Shown here: piece after piece, positions 26,186-32,024 of the stretch
How the letters are laid out: each line of letters opens with the position of its first letter
How positions within the stretch are numbered: the first letter of the stretch is position 1
Assembly (NCBI GenBank): GCA_013824835.1
Contig: PNOM01000030.1
Location: 1 to 32,024 of the forward strand
Length of the DNA: 32,024 nucleotides
Origin: Syntrophus sp. (in: bacteria)
GTDB taxonomy: Bacteria > Desulfobacterota > Syntrophorhabdia > Syntrophorhabdales > Syntrophorhabdaceae
Reading direction: 5' to 3'
Translations under genes and position numbers: made by a program
The notes under the pieces: generated by a model
What the model saw: the letters and a program-made list of their open reading frames with translations, nothing else
Told to the model about the DNA's origin: nothing
Databases searched by the model: none

Positions 26186-27403
26186 TTAATTCTGCGCCAT
26201 CCGCTTTGGTCTCGATGTCAATGCCTTGATCGCATCCTTTAATCCGTCGATGGTAAGCTCAAACATAGGGAAAATCTTGCTGATCGTGTCTACGGTATAG
26301 TGACCCCAAAAATTCCTGTGGGTCGGGTTGAGCCAGACGGAATGGGGGAAATGCTCCTTCATCTTTATAAGCCATTCTATGGATGGCTTATCGTTCGTGG
26401 AAAAATAATCGATACAGCCATTCACATCAAAAAGCTCGGAGTATGCCATTCTTGCATCCCCTACGAAGACCAGCTTATACCTCTTGTCAAAATTAGAGAG
26501 GAACTTTTCTGTAGGCATGCTTTTGTAGTTGCCAATATCCTCATAAATGTCCTGATATATGCAGTTATGGAAAAAATAGTATTTGAATTCCTTGAAATGC
26601 TCCATCTGGGATGCAGCGGAAAAGAGTCTCTCGCAGAGTTCCGTATAGGGGAGCATAGAGCCGCCTGTATCCATAAGGAGGATAATTCTCACCGTATTTT
26701 CCCTTGATCTGTTGAAGACAAGCTCGATCTCTCCGCCTTCTTTTGCAGTCTTATCAATCGTCTCGTCGATGTCCAATTCTTCCTGCGCCCCTTCCCTTTT
26801 CAGTTCCCGGAGCTTTTTAAGGGCGAGCTTGGTCTGCCTCACATCAAGGATAATATCGTTCCTGTAGTTCTTAAATCGCCGTTCTTCAGCGACCTTTGCC
26901 GCGGACTGAGACCATGATTCTCCTCCTACCCTGATACCCCCGGGATGAGTTCCGTAGGCGCCGAAAGGAGATTTACCTCCTGTGCCTATCCACTTGGCGC
27001 CGCCGTCATGGCGCTCCGTCTGTTCCTTCAGTCTCTCCCTGAACTGACGCATCAGTTCTTCCATGTCGTGCTGCTTCCGGAACTCCTCCATCTTCTCCTG
27101 CATTTCGGCTATCTCTTCCCGGGAGAGCCTCGGAAGCTTGTTGAGAGGGTTATCAAGCCAGTCAAGGACTTTGGTGAGGTCAACATCCTCTGTCTTTATG
27201 CCGCCGAAATACTCCTGGAAGGCAAGGTCAAACTGATCATAGTATGCCTCACTTTTTACAAGAAAGGCCCTGCCCACATAGTAGAGATTATTGAGGCTTG
27301 ACTGAAAATGACCCTCATATAATGCCTCGATAAAAGCTACCCATTCGGTAACAGAGACCGGGACACCCTTATTCCTTAATATATAGTAAAAATTAGTGAA
27401 CAT
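26186..27403 (-). CDS. VWA-domain (CoxE-like) protein
   Basis: The 405-residue protein has the CoxE-like layout: an alpha-helical N-terminus (FYYILRNKGVPVSVTEWVAF), a charged helical middle with RHDGGAKWIGTGGKSPFGA and the conserved GGIRVGGES, then a von Willebrand A domain from about 238. The metal-site motif is DTGGSM (245-250), a normal DxGxS. Later THRNFWGHYT (about 370) is conserved. Members pair with MoxR AAA ATPases in cofactor insertion or complex maturation; the target here is unknown. Its ATG shares a base with the moxR stop (TAATG), so both are translated together. Confidence 0.9.
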   Translation of the reverse strand: MFTNFYYILRNKGVPVSVTEWVAFIEALYEGHFQSSLNNLYYVGRAFLVKSEAYYDQFDLAFQEYFGGIKTEDVDLTKVLDWLDNPLNKLPRLSREEIAEMQEKMEEFRKQHDMEELMRQFRERLKEQTERHDGGAKWIGTGGKSPFGAYGTHPGGIRVGGESWSQSAAKVAEERRFKNYRNDIILDVRQTKLALKKLRELKREGAQEELDIDETIDKTAKEGGEIELVFNRSRENTVRIILLMDTGGSMLPYTELCERLFSAASQMEHFKEFKYYFFHNCIYQDIYEDIGNYKSMPTEKFLSNFDKRYKLVFVGDARMAYSELFDVNGCIDYFSTNDKPSIEWLIKMKEHFPHSVWLNPTHRNFWGHYTVDTISKIFPMFELTIDGLKDAIKALTSRPKRMAQN

Positions 27404-28257
27404 TAAAACCTTCTCTTAAACCCGAAAGACCCATGCCCCTGGGACATCTTTACAAATCTGTCCGTGTCAAGCTCGTTTTTGAGTATTGTTCCGAGAAAGG
27501 GTATTTCAGCAGATATCTTGTCTGCGCTTATACCGCCAAGAGTAAGGGCCTTTATCCAGTCGATGAGTTCACTGGTGGAGGGTTTTTTTCTTAAACCGTC
27601 AACCTCCCTTATCCAGTAGAACCTCTTGATCGCCTCTTTCATAAGCTTTGCCTCAATATCAGGATAATGAACCTTCACGATCCGCTCCATCATCTCTTCA
27701 TCGGGAAATTCGATATAATGGAAGATACATCTTCTCAAGAATGCGTCCGGAAGCTCCTTCTCGGAGTTGCTTGTAATAATCACGATCGGCCTGTGTTTAG
27801 CCACAACCTCCTCGTCCAGCTCAGGTACATGGAATGTCATTTCGTCAAGCTCGTTTAGAAGATCATTGGGAAACTCCACATCAGCCTTGTCAATCTCGTC
27901 TATGAGAAGCACTACCTGCACGTCGCTTTTAAAGGCCTGACCCAGCTTGCCCATCTTGATGTAATGTCTGATATCGGTGATATCCTTATCCTTGAAACGG
28001 GCATCGTTTAACCTCTGGACCGTGTCGTATACATAGAGACCGTCTTTTGCCTTTGTTGAAGATTTTACATTCCAGATATAGAGCTTCTTATTGAGCGCCC
28101 GTGAAATGCTGTGGGCGAGAAGGGTCTTTCCTGTTCCCGGTTCACCTTTTATAACAAGGGGTTTTGCCAAAGCAACCGAGACATTCACTATCTCCATGAG
28201 TGGTTTTGACGCGATATAGTCCTCACTTCCTTTATAACCTTGTGCAGCATTAGCCAT
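27403..28257 (-). CDS. MoxR-family AAA ATPase
   Basis: The protein (284 residues from the chosen start) has Walker A GEPGTGKT (38-45), Walker B LLIDEID (117-123), sensor 1 IITSNSEKELPDAFLRRC with the arginine finger pair, and a C-terminal helical lid. MoxR ATPases act as chaperones with VWA proteins. The start is the ATG with GAAGGAGG 8-9 bases upstream; a longer frame to 28359 has no site and its extra residues look unrelated. It precedes the CoxE-like gene with a one-base overlap. No metalloenzyme client gene lies nearby, so the pathway is open. Confidence 0.93.
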   Translation of the reverse strand: MANAAQGYKGSEDYIASKPLMEIVNVSVALAKPLVIKGEPGTGKTLLAHSISRALNKKLYIWNVKSSTKAKDGLYVYDTVQRLNDARFKDKDITDIRHYIKMGKLGQAFKSDVQVVLLIDEIDKADVEFPNDLLNELDEMTFHVPELDEEVVAKHRPIVIITSNSEKELPDAFLRRCIFHYIEFPDEEMMERIVKVHYPDIEAKLMKEAIKRFYWIREVDGLRKKPSTSELIDWIKALTLGGISADKISAEIPFLGTILKNELDTDRFVKMSQGHGSFGFKRRF

Positions 28258-28365
28258 TTTTTGAGCCTCCTTCGAATAGTGAAAAATATCACGTATAGTA
28301 TAATGCCTAACCCCCCCTGTTGTCAAATCTAGCAGGGCTTCTTGGAACCTCACAACCAATTTTAT

Positions 28366-28710
28366 TCATTTTGTTGACGGTCCTTGGCATGAGGTAAAAA
28401 CTCCATCTACACCACTCTGCTCCGCTCGTGTCCTCCTGCGTACATTGAGGTAGAGATAGAGCCCCAAAGCATCCTGTGCCTGCTTGACATGCCACTCACT
28501 GATATTTTCCCTTGTCTTCAAATGATCGAGAAATTTATCCACCAGTGCGTCTGCATCACTTTCCATATTCCTGTTGGCAAATGACAGGAACTGGCTGACC
28601 CGGAGGGCATAGAACGCAACGTACCTATCATCTGCAAGTTTATTGTCAATAAGAAAGCTCTGGAAATCGGGCAAAATATCATTCAGGTGGGAATTGGACA
28701 ATGGCGCCAT
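28366..28710 (-). pseudogene. Truncated tyrosine recombinase N-terminus (integron-integrase-like)
   Basis: The 114-residue frame matches a phage-integrase N-terminal SAM-like domain: 'DFQSFLIDNKLADDRYVAFYALRVSQFLSFAN', then FLDHLKTRENISEWHVKQAQDALGLYLYL. The W-HVKQA..AL.LYL ending is the style of integron and related site-specific integrases. The catalytic domain with the R-H-R-Y residues is absent: a stop follows 26 non-conserved residues later and the MoxR gene begins 100 bases on. AAGG lies 9 bases before the ATG. It faces away from the RiPP/toxin remnants to its right, the geometry of intI and a cassette array. Integron origin is inferred from this and the repeats. Confidence 0.65.
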
Positions 28711-28944
28711 AAAAAACAACCTTCTTTTTTCATGGTATTATTCTATAATAGCGATCTTAATACAGGCATCACGTTGAAATTTAATGTACTTTTATCGTTG
28801 TCATTTATAAAACTTCAGGGTAGAATTCAAAATAAAAGAATTTCGTAGATTAATTGTTATGAGTGAGAACAAGAAAATTGATATTGATGAAAGGGCAGTA
28901 ATCCGCAATAGCGGTAATAAATACAAAGCAAAGGAGGAACACCC

Positions 28945-29115
28945 ATGAAGAACGTTAAACTCAGTGATCATCCCCAGCACACCCAGAAGCAGAACTATGA
29001 GCCACCAAAAGTAATATTTGTCACGAACAAGCCAGAGGATAGACTTTACCGAAGCCACACCAAAAGCCATAAAATAATGATACATTGCATGCAGCCTGAA
29101 GTTGTTTCCGGATAA
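28945..29115 (+). CDS. Small peptide, 56 aa, possible RiPP precursor
   Basis: A short frame with a textbook ribosome site (AAGGAGG, 7 bases before ATG). It begins MKNVKLSDHPQHTQKQNYEPPKVIFV; the Y-E-P-P-K-V segment is a common leader ending in precursors that pair with PqqD/rSAM genes. The remainder is basic, with His and one Cys (Cys48). The next genes are a PqqD-like peptide-binding protein and a radical SAM enzyme, so a precursor role is suggested. It has no obvious crosslink core, so the peptide may be degenerate. A 29-codon frame (28859-28948) overlaps its start as ATGA but has no ribosome site. Confidence 0.55.
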   Translation: MKNVKLSDHPQHTQKQNYEPPKVIFVTNKPEDRLYRSHTKSHKIMIHCMQPEVVSG

Positions 29116-29125
29116 TAAAGATAGC

Positions 29126-29389
29126 ATGAAACGTAAAGACGATTTTGTTTTGCGGAATGTGGGTGGCACGAGTCTACTCGTGCCACTTGGTGCGCAAGTA
29201 AGAAGCACAAACGCCATCGTGGCACTAAACGAGACTGGCAGGTATGTATGGACGTTGCTTCAAGAAGACAAATCCATAGATGATTTAGCAGACGCCGTGG
29301 TAAGCCGATTTGACGTCGACCGATATCAAGCCTGTTCAGATGTCCGATATTTTCTGGAGGAATTAACTGACGCGGGGTTTCTGGCGTGA
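29126..29389 (+). CDS. PqqD-like RiPP recognition element protein
   Basis: An 87-residue protein with the PqqD/RRE fold pattern: KDDFVLRNVGGTSLLVPLG, NAIVALNETGRYVWTLLQEDKSIDDLADAVVSRFDVD, and a final helix LEELTDAGFL. RREs bind the leader of a RiPP precursor and hand it to the radical SAM enzyme. It starts 10 bases after the small peptide stop, and its TGA overlaps the next GTG start by 4 bases. A TTG eight codons upstream is in frame but less likely. Its partner rSAM is truncated, so the pathway is probably dead. Confidence 0.85.
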   Translation: MKRKDDFVLRNVGGTSLLVPLGAQVRSTNAIVALNETGRYVWTLLQEDKSIDDLADAVVSRFDVDRYQACSDVRYFLEELTDAGFLA

Positions 29390-29976
29390 TCTCACTTCCC
29401 AGCGAGTATGGTTTGCTGGTGCGGGAACTCCAGAAGCGGGCCGCTACGAGAAGCCAGCCAGCCAGCAGCGTTTTTGAACTGACAAATCGCTGCAACCTTT
29501 CATGTCGCATGTGCTATATCCGGCATTCCGATAGTGACACGGTACAACGTAAAAAAGAACTATCGGCTAAGGACTGGCTGTCGATAGCTCGTCAAGCGGT
29601 AGATCACGGCATGGTATTTCTGCTCCTCACCGGAGGCGAAATATTTCTGCGTCCCGATTTTTTCGAGATTTACGAACCACTTACACGCATGGGTATAATT
29701 ATTACGCTTTTTACCAATGGCACGCTCATTACCAGTGCGGTGGCAGAGCGTCTCGCTCAATCCCCGCCCAGCCATACTGAAGTCACGCTTTATGGCGCTA
29801 CTTCTAAAACATATGAGGCGATCACTGGCATCCCAGGTAGCTATGCCCAATGCTGCAATGGTATTGAAGCACTAATTCAACAAGGCATCTCTGTGGGACT
29901 TAAGACCACCATCACCCGGCACAACGTAGCAGAATTAGAGGCGATGCGGGGGCTGGCACATAGGTGGGAAGCGTAG
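29386..29976 (+). pseudogene. Truncated radical SAM peptide maturase
   Basis: The 196-residue frame starts at a GTG overlapping the PqqD-like stop. It has the radical SAM motif CNLSCRMCY (Cys36, 40, 43), then FLLLTGGEIFLRPDF (SAM-binding GGE), ITLFTNGT and SPPSHTEVTLYGAT. It stops after ETMR-like text 'EAMRGLAHRWEA', in the middle of the barrel: relatives with a PqqD partner run to about 350 residues or more with a cysteine-rich SPASM end, which is missing. Beyond the stop lies a short tandem repeat with no related coding sequence, so an insertion or deletion broke the gene. Likely inactive. Confidence 0.85.
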
Positions 29977-29999
29977 GGGGAAGCGTAGTGGAAGCGTAG
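29966..29999 (+). repeat. Short tandem repeat at the broken rSAM end
   Basis: Three adjacent 11-12-base units built on GGAAGCGTAG (29966-29976, 29977-29988, 29989-29999), each supplying an in-frame or near stop. They coincide with the end of rSAM homology, so they mark or caused the truncation. A GTAAGTAAGTAA run follows at about 30009. Confidence 0.75.
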
Positions 30000-30078
30000 G
30001 GGACGACCGTAAGTAAGTAAATAACTATGAAAACAGAGGATTCATTGATAAGAAAGACTTACAAAAAGAAACCTGCCC

Positions 30079-30137
30079 AACCCTCGGTTGCAGCGAATCC
30101 GCGTGAGACGCGTCTCGCTGAGCCACATGTTATCTGA
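30079..30137 (+). repeat. 59-bp structured direct repeat, copy 1 (attC-like)
   Basis: Identical to copy 2 (30475-30533) at 56 of 59 positions. It contains AACC-CTC-GGTT, an inverted pair CAGCGA/TCGCTG, and the 12-bp palindrome GAGACGCGTCTC (30105-30116). The left edge reads GCCCAAC and the right edge GTTATCT. These fit R''/R' core sites of an integron attC (RYYYAAC and GTT-start), although the GTTRRRY consensus is only partly met at the right. Confidence 0.75.
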
Positions 30138-30149
30138 GAAAAAGAATAT

Positions 30150-30476
30150 ATGGACGAAATACATAAGACAGTCACGGAATTCGCGATAGCTATGGTGGAA
30201 AGGCAACACAGCTTTTTTCTGAACGATTCCATGGATAACTCTGAACATATACCTGCCATAGGGCGGATTGCTGATACGGCCTATGTTTACTTGAAACGAA
30301 AAGGAGTGAGTCTCGAAGTAGCTGAGGAAATCAAGAAAGAGCTGATTAGTCATGGAAAAAGCCTTTTTGTGGAAGTATGGATGAAAACAGAAGAAGGCGA
30401 GGAACCATTTGGCGAAGAAGATCGAGAAGAAGCAGAAGAGACGTTTGATGAATTATTGAAGGAAGGCAACAGATAA
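30150..30476 (+). CDS. Hypothetical protein, 108 aa, between two 59-bp repeats
   Basis: Not recognised. The sequence is helical, with AIAMVERQHSFFLN and 'AYVYLKRKGVSLEVAEEIKKEL', and ends in a strongly acidic stretch of about 27 residues (EEGEEPFGEEDREEAEETFDE). No membrane or metal motif is evident. It begins 13 bases after repeat copy 1 and its stop overlaps copy 2, so the gene-plus-repeat unit has the compact build of an integron cassette. A small partner-binding or regulator role is possible but not supported by anything here. No strong ribosome site precedes the ATG. Confidence 0.65.
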   Translation: MDEIHKTVTEFAIAMVERQHSFFLNDSMDNSEHIPAIGRIADTAYVYLKRKGVSLEVAEEIKKELISHGKSLFVEVWMKTEEGEEPFGEEDREEAEETFDELLKEGNR

Positions 30477-30533
30477 CCCTCGGTTGCAGCGAATCCGCGT
30501 GAGACGCGTCTCGCTGATCCCCGTGTTATCTGA
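30475..30533 (+). repeat. 59-bp structured direct repeat, copy 2 (attC-like)
   Basis: Second copy, with 3 mismatches near the right end. Including flanks, AGATAAC (30471-30477) and GTTATCT (30525-30531) are perfect reverse complements. Inside them CAGCGA and TCGCTG also pair, with one extra base on the left arm. Two paired boxes separated by an unpaired spacer, with one arm a base longer, is the fold of an attC site. Confidence 0.75.
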
Positions 30534-30598
30534 AGACTACTTGACTGATATGCATCATCATGTCATACTTATGCATATCAAATTGATGAGGTGACGCC

Positions 30599-30790
30599 AT
30601 GAGGACAACGCTTAATATCGACGACAATCTGCTTGATCAGGCATACAGGATGACAGGCATAAAGGAAAAGACCACGCTGGTAAAGCTTGGTTTAGAGGCG
30701 CTCATAGCAAGAGAAAGTGGAAAGAGACTGGCCAAACTGGGAGGCACCGAGAAACACTTGAAGCAAACACCGAGAAGGCGGAGCACCTAA
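30599..30790 (+). CDS. VapB-type antitoxin
   Basis: The 63-residue protein has the ribbon-helix-helix pattern of VapB (PF09957 style): MRTTLNIDDNLLDQAYRMTG, then KTTLVKLGLEALI, and a basic tail. GAGGTG lies about 5 bases before the ATG. It would bind its own promoter and neutralise a VapC PIN RNase. The next gene begins at once with the VapC start (GTG 30791) but is broken, so the antitoxin now has no intact partner here. Toxin-antitoxin pairs are frequent cargo of cassette arrays. Confidence 0.85.
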   Translation: MRTTLNIDDNLLDQAYRMTGIKEKTTLVKLGLEALIARESGKRLAKLGGTEKHLKQTPRRRST

Positions 30791-30988
30791 GTGGTTCTTG
30801 TTGATACGTCAGTATGGGTATCCCATTTCCGAGAAACTCACAACGGTTTGGTAGAACTACTCAACAACGGAGATGTCGTGTGCCATCCTTTCGTCATAGG
30901 CGAACTCGCATGTGGAAATCTCAAGAACAGAGCGGGCATCAGGTCTCCCTGGTCGGTCGTTCGAGACCGGACCAAAAGCCGTGCATGA
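30791..30988 (+). pseudogene. Truncated VapC (PIN-domain) toxin
   Basis: The frame starts at GTG right after vapB and opens with LVDTSVWVSHF, whose Asp5 is the first PIN catalytic aspartate, followed by ELLNNGDVVCHPFVIGELACGNLKNR (Glu in IGELA is the second acid). Homology ends at about residue 50 (30944). The last 15 residues look unrelated, and a stop follows. Intact VapC has about 130 residues with two more acidic residues, so the active site is incomplete. The broken end runs directly into the ParE-like gene, marking a recombination junction. Confidence 0.85.
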
Positions 30989-31281
30989 CTCGCGAACTGA
31001 TAATTCGACCGGATGATGAGGCGGACATTGCGCAAGCTTTCGACTGGTATGAAACCCAAGTCCCCGGGCTGGGCTCTGAATTTTTGCTCGTTCTGGGCGC
31101 CGCCTTTAACTCAATCCTCAGAAATCATTTGATTTATCCCGAGGTCCACAAAATAGTTTGTCGGGCACTTACCCGAAGATTCCCCTTTGCCGTCTTTTTC
31201 ATTGTTGAGGCGACCCGTGTAGTTGTTCTCACTCTATTTCACGCGAAAAGAAACCCTGATGAATGGAAACACAGACTGTAA
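30985..31281 (+). CDS. ParE/RelE-superfamily toxin
   Basis: The 98-residue protein has the ParE plan: MTRELIIRPDDEADIAQAFDWYE, GLGSEFLLVLGAAFNSILRNHLIYPEV, VCRALTRRFPFAVFFIVEATRVVVLTLFHAKRNPDEW. The R-RFPF-V.F and F..RR/KR.P..W elements are typical. ParE toxins usually poison DNA gyrase. A longer in-frame frame upstream is only the other frame of the vapC remnant. No antitoxin is seen upstream: that place is taken by truncated vapC. Only 263 bases follow before the next gene, without one. It is an orphan toxin or silenced by its damaged context. Confidence 0.85.
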   Translation: MTRELIIRPDDEADIAQAFDWYETQVPGLGSEFLLVLGAAFNSILRNHLIYPEVHKIVCRALTRRFPFAVFFIVEATRVVVLTLFHAKRNPDEWKHRL

Positions 31282-31427
31282 TGCTTCGAACCAGTCACTG
31301 TGCTTGACGCCCATCGCCTTGCTGATATTTGGACAAAGGGGTCACAGGACAAAAGCGAGGGAGTTACTAAGAGCATATGGTTAAAGACTCAAGAAATGGA
31401 AGAATAAGCTTGTCTGATGAGCAGATG

Positions 31428-31459
31428 CAGCCAGTTGCCAATAAAACCGGCTCTGGCTG
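31428..31459 (+). repeat. Third, weaker attC-like inverted repeat
   Basis: CAGCCAG (31428-31434) and CTGGCTG (31453-31459) pair. The right edge continues GATCCATGTGTTGACGG, echoing GATCCCCGTGTT in repeat copy 2. A left AAC box is not visible, so the match is partial. Confidence 0.35.
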
Positions 31460-31544
31460 ATCCATGTGTTGACGGCTGAAATGTTGAAAAGCGCTATCCC
31501 GCAATAATAAAAATGCGCAGAATGCCAAAAGGAGGTTCATTATT

Positions 31545-32003
31545 ATGTTAAGCGCTGTACCCAATGGCTGGTTTTCATGGGACTTTACGATCTTTGACGA
31601 TCACAGGGTTATCGCAAAGATCAGCCTTGACTGGATGCGCGAAGCCGGTGAATTGTACCTCGATGGGTCGAGTTACAGGGTTTTCCGCGAAAGAATATTA
31701 AATGGAGCTTTTCTCCTTGAGAAGGAAGGACGGGTGCTTGCTCGCGCCGAAAAACCAAGCGCTCTGATCAGGTCGTTCAAAGTAGAATGCAACGGCAAAA
31801 TCTATACATTAGAAGCAGAGGCAGCGCTTCGGCGCAAGTTCGTATTACGGGGAGGCGGTCGAACGGTCGGGTCGGTGCAGCCTGAACATGCGTTTACCAG
31901 AAGAGCTGTAATTGATTTGCCGGAGGATATAGCCCTGCCGGTGAGGATTTTTATGATATGGCTGACACTCATTCTGTGGAAGCGAGACGCCGATGCATCA
32001 TAG
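31545..32003 (+). CDS. Hypothetical protein, LURP-one/tubby-like pattern
   Basis: The 152-residue protein looks mostly beta: NGWFSWDFTIFDDHRVIAKISLDWMREAGELYLDGSSYRV, then GAFLLEKEGRVLARAEKPS, LRRKFVLRGGGRTVGSV, and a hydrophobic C-terminus (VRIFMIWLTLILW) that may anchor it to the membrane. This alternation resembles the LURP-one/tubby C-terminal beta barrel proteins, as a guess by eye. AAGGAGG lies about 9 bases before the ATG, so expression is credible. It stands alone, past the third inverted repeat. Function unknown. Confidence 0.7.
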   Translation: MLSAVPNGWFSWDFTIFDDHRVIAKISLDWMREAGELYLDGSSYRVFRERILNGAFLLEKEGRVLARAEKPSALIRSFKVECNGKIYTLEAEAALRRKFVLRGGGRTVGSVQPEHAFTRRAVIDLPEDIALPVRIFMIWLTLILWKRDADAS

Positions 32004-32024
32004 ATGCGCGTGCAGAAACTAATT

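Noticed and set aside
28859-28948. 29-codon plus-strand frame overlapping the 56-aa peptide start as ATGA
   Set aside because: No ribosome site and too short to judge; noted under the peptide entry only.
28801-29217. 138-codon minus-strand hydrophobic frame
   Set aside because: It overlaps the strongly SD-led small peptide and the PqqD-like gene on the plus strand; hydrophobicity arises from the complement.
30105-30116. 12-bp palindrome as a restriction or regulator operator
   Set aside because: It recurs at the same place in both 59-bp repeats, so it belongs to the repeat fold rather than to a lone operator.
1-32024. CRISPR array
   Set aside because: No regularly spaced set of three or more 25-40 base repeats was seen; the 59-bp repeats are only two and 396 bases apart.

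Overview
The window looks like part of a chromosome of a Gram-negative, probably anaerobic bacterium. An outer membrane is implied by a TolQ/TolR/TonB-type operon. A Desulfobacterota-like (deltaproteobacterial) host is my guess from gene style (GspE-type ATPase with a cyclic-nucleotide domain, MoxR/CoxE pair, rSAM peptide cluster); no 16S or marker phylogeny is possible here.

Region A (1 to about 13782) reads as a defence-type genomic island. It starts with three unrecognised or DUF genes on the minus strand. A complete type I restriction-modification operon follows, transcribed leftward as hsdM-hsdS-DUF262/GmrSD-like-hsdR. Next to it lie a protein with a HEPN-like RX4H motif (9465-10766) and an RNase H-fold-like small protein. 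A three-gene overlapping plus-strand module headed by a TIGR04255-family protein ends the block. The region stops at a 3' fragment of a tRNA-Val(GAC) gene (13735-13782), the usual signature of an integrated element's att site. Its polarity puts the intact tRNA and the rest of the island to the left of the window.

Region B (13.8-20.2 kb) has a MscS channel coupled to a CcbP-like calcium-binding protein, then a compact RiPP-like cluster. That cluster consists of a 65-aa precursor ending in a five-cysteine core, a hairpin attenuator, a radical SAM/SPASM maturase, an MFS exporter and a convergent B12-type radical SAM protein.

Region C (20.4-28.3 kb) is envelope and housekeeping: a promoter-plus-terminator leader, exbB/tolQ-exbD/tolR-tonB/tolA, then on the minus strand uppS, a CNB-domain GspE-like ATPase and a TVP38/VTT membrane protein, and finally moxR-coxE.

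Region D (28.4-31.5 kb) is a graveyard of mobile DNA. A truncated tyrosine-recombinase N-terminus (integron-integrase-like) is divergent from a second, broken RiPP-like locus (56-aa peptide, PqqD-like RRE, truncated rSAM). Then come two 59-bp structured repeats bracketing one small gene, a vapB with truncated vapC, and an orphan ParE toxin. The repeats share several features with integron attC sites. A LURP-one/tubby-like hypothetical protein closes the window.
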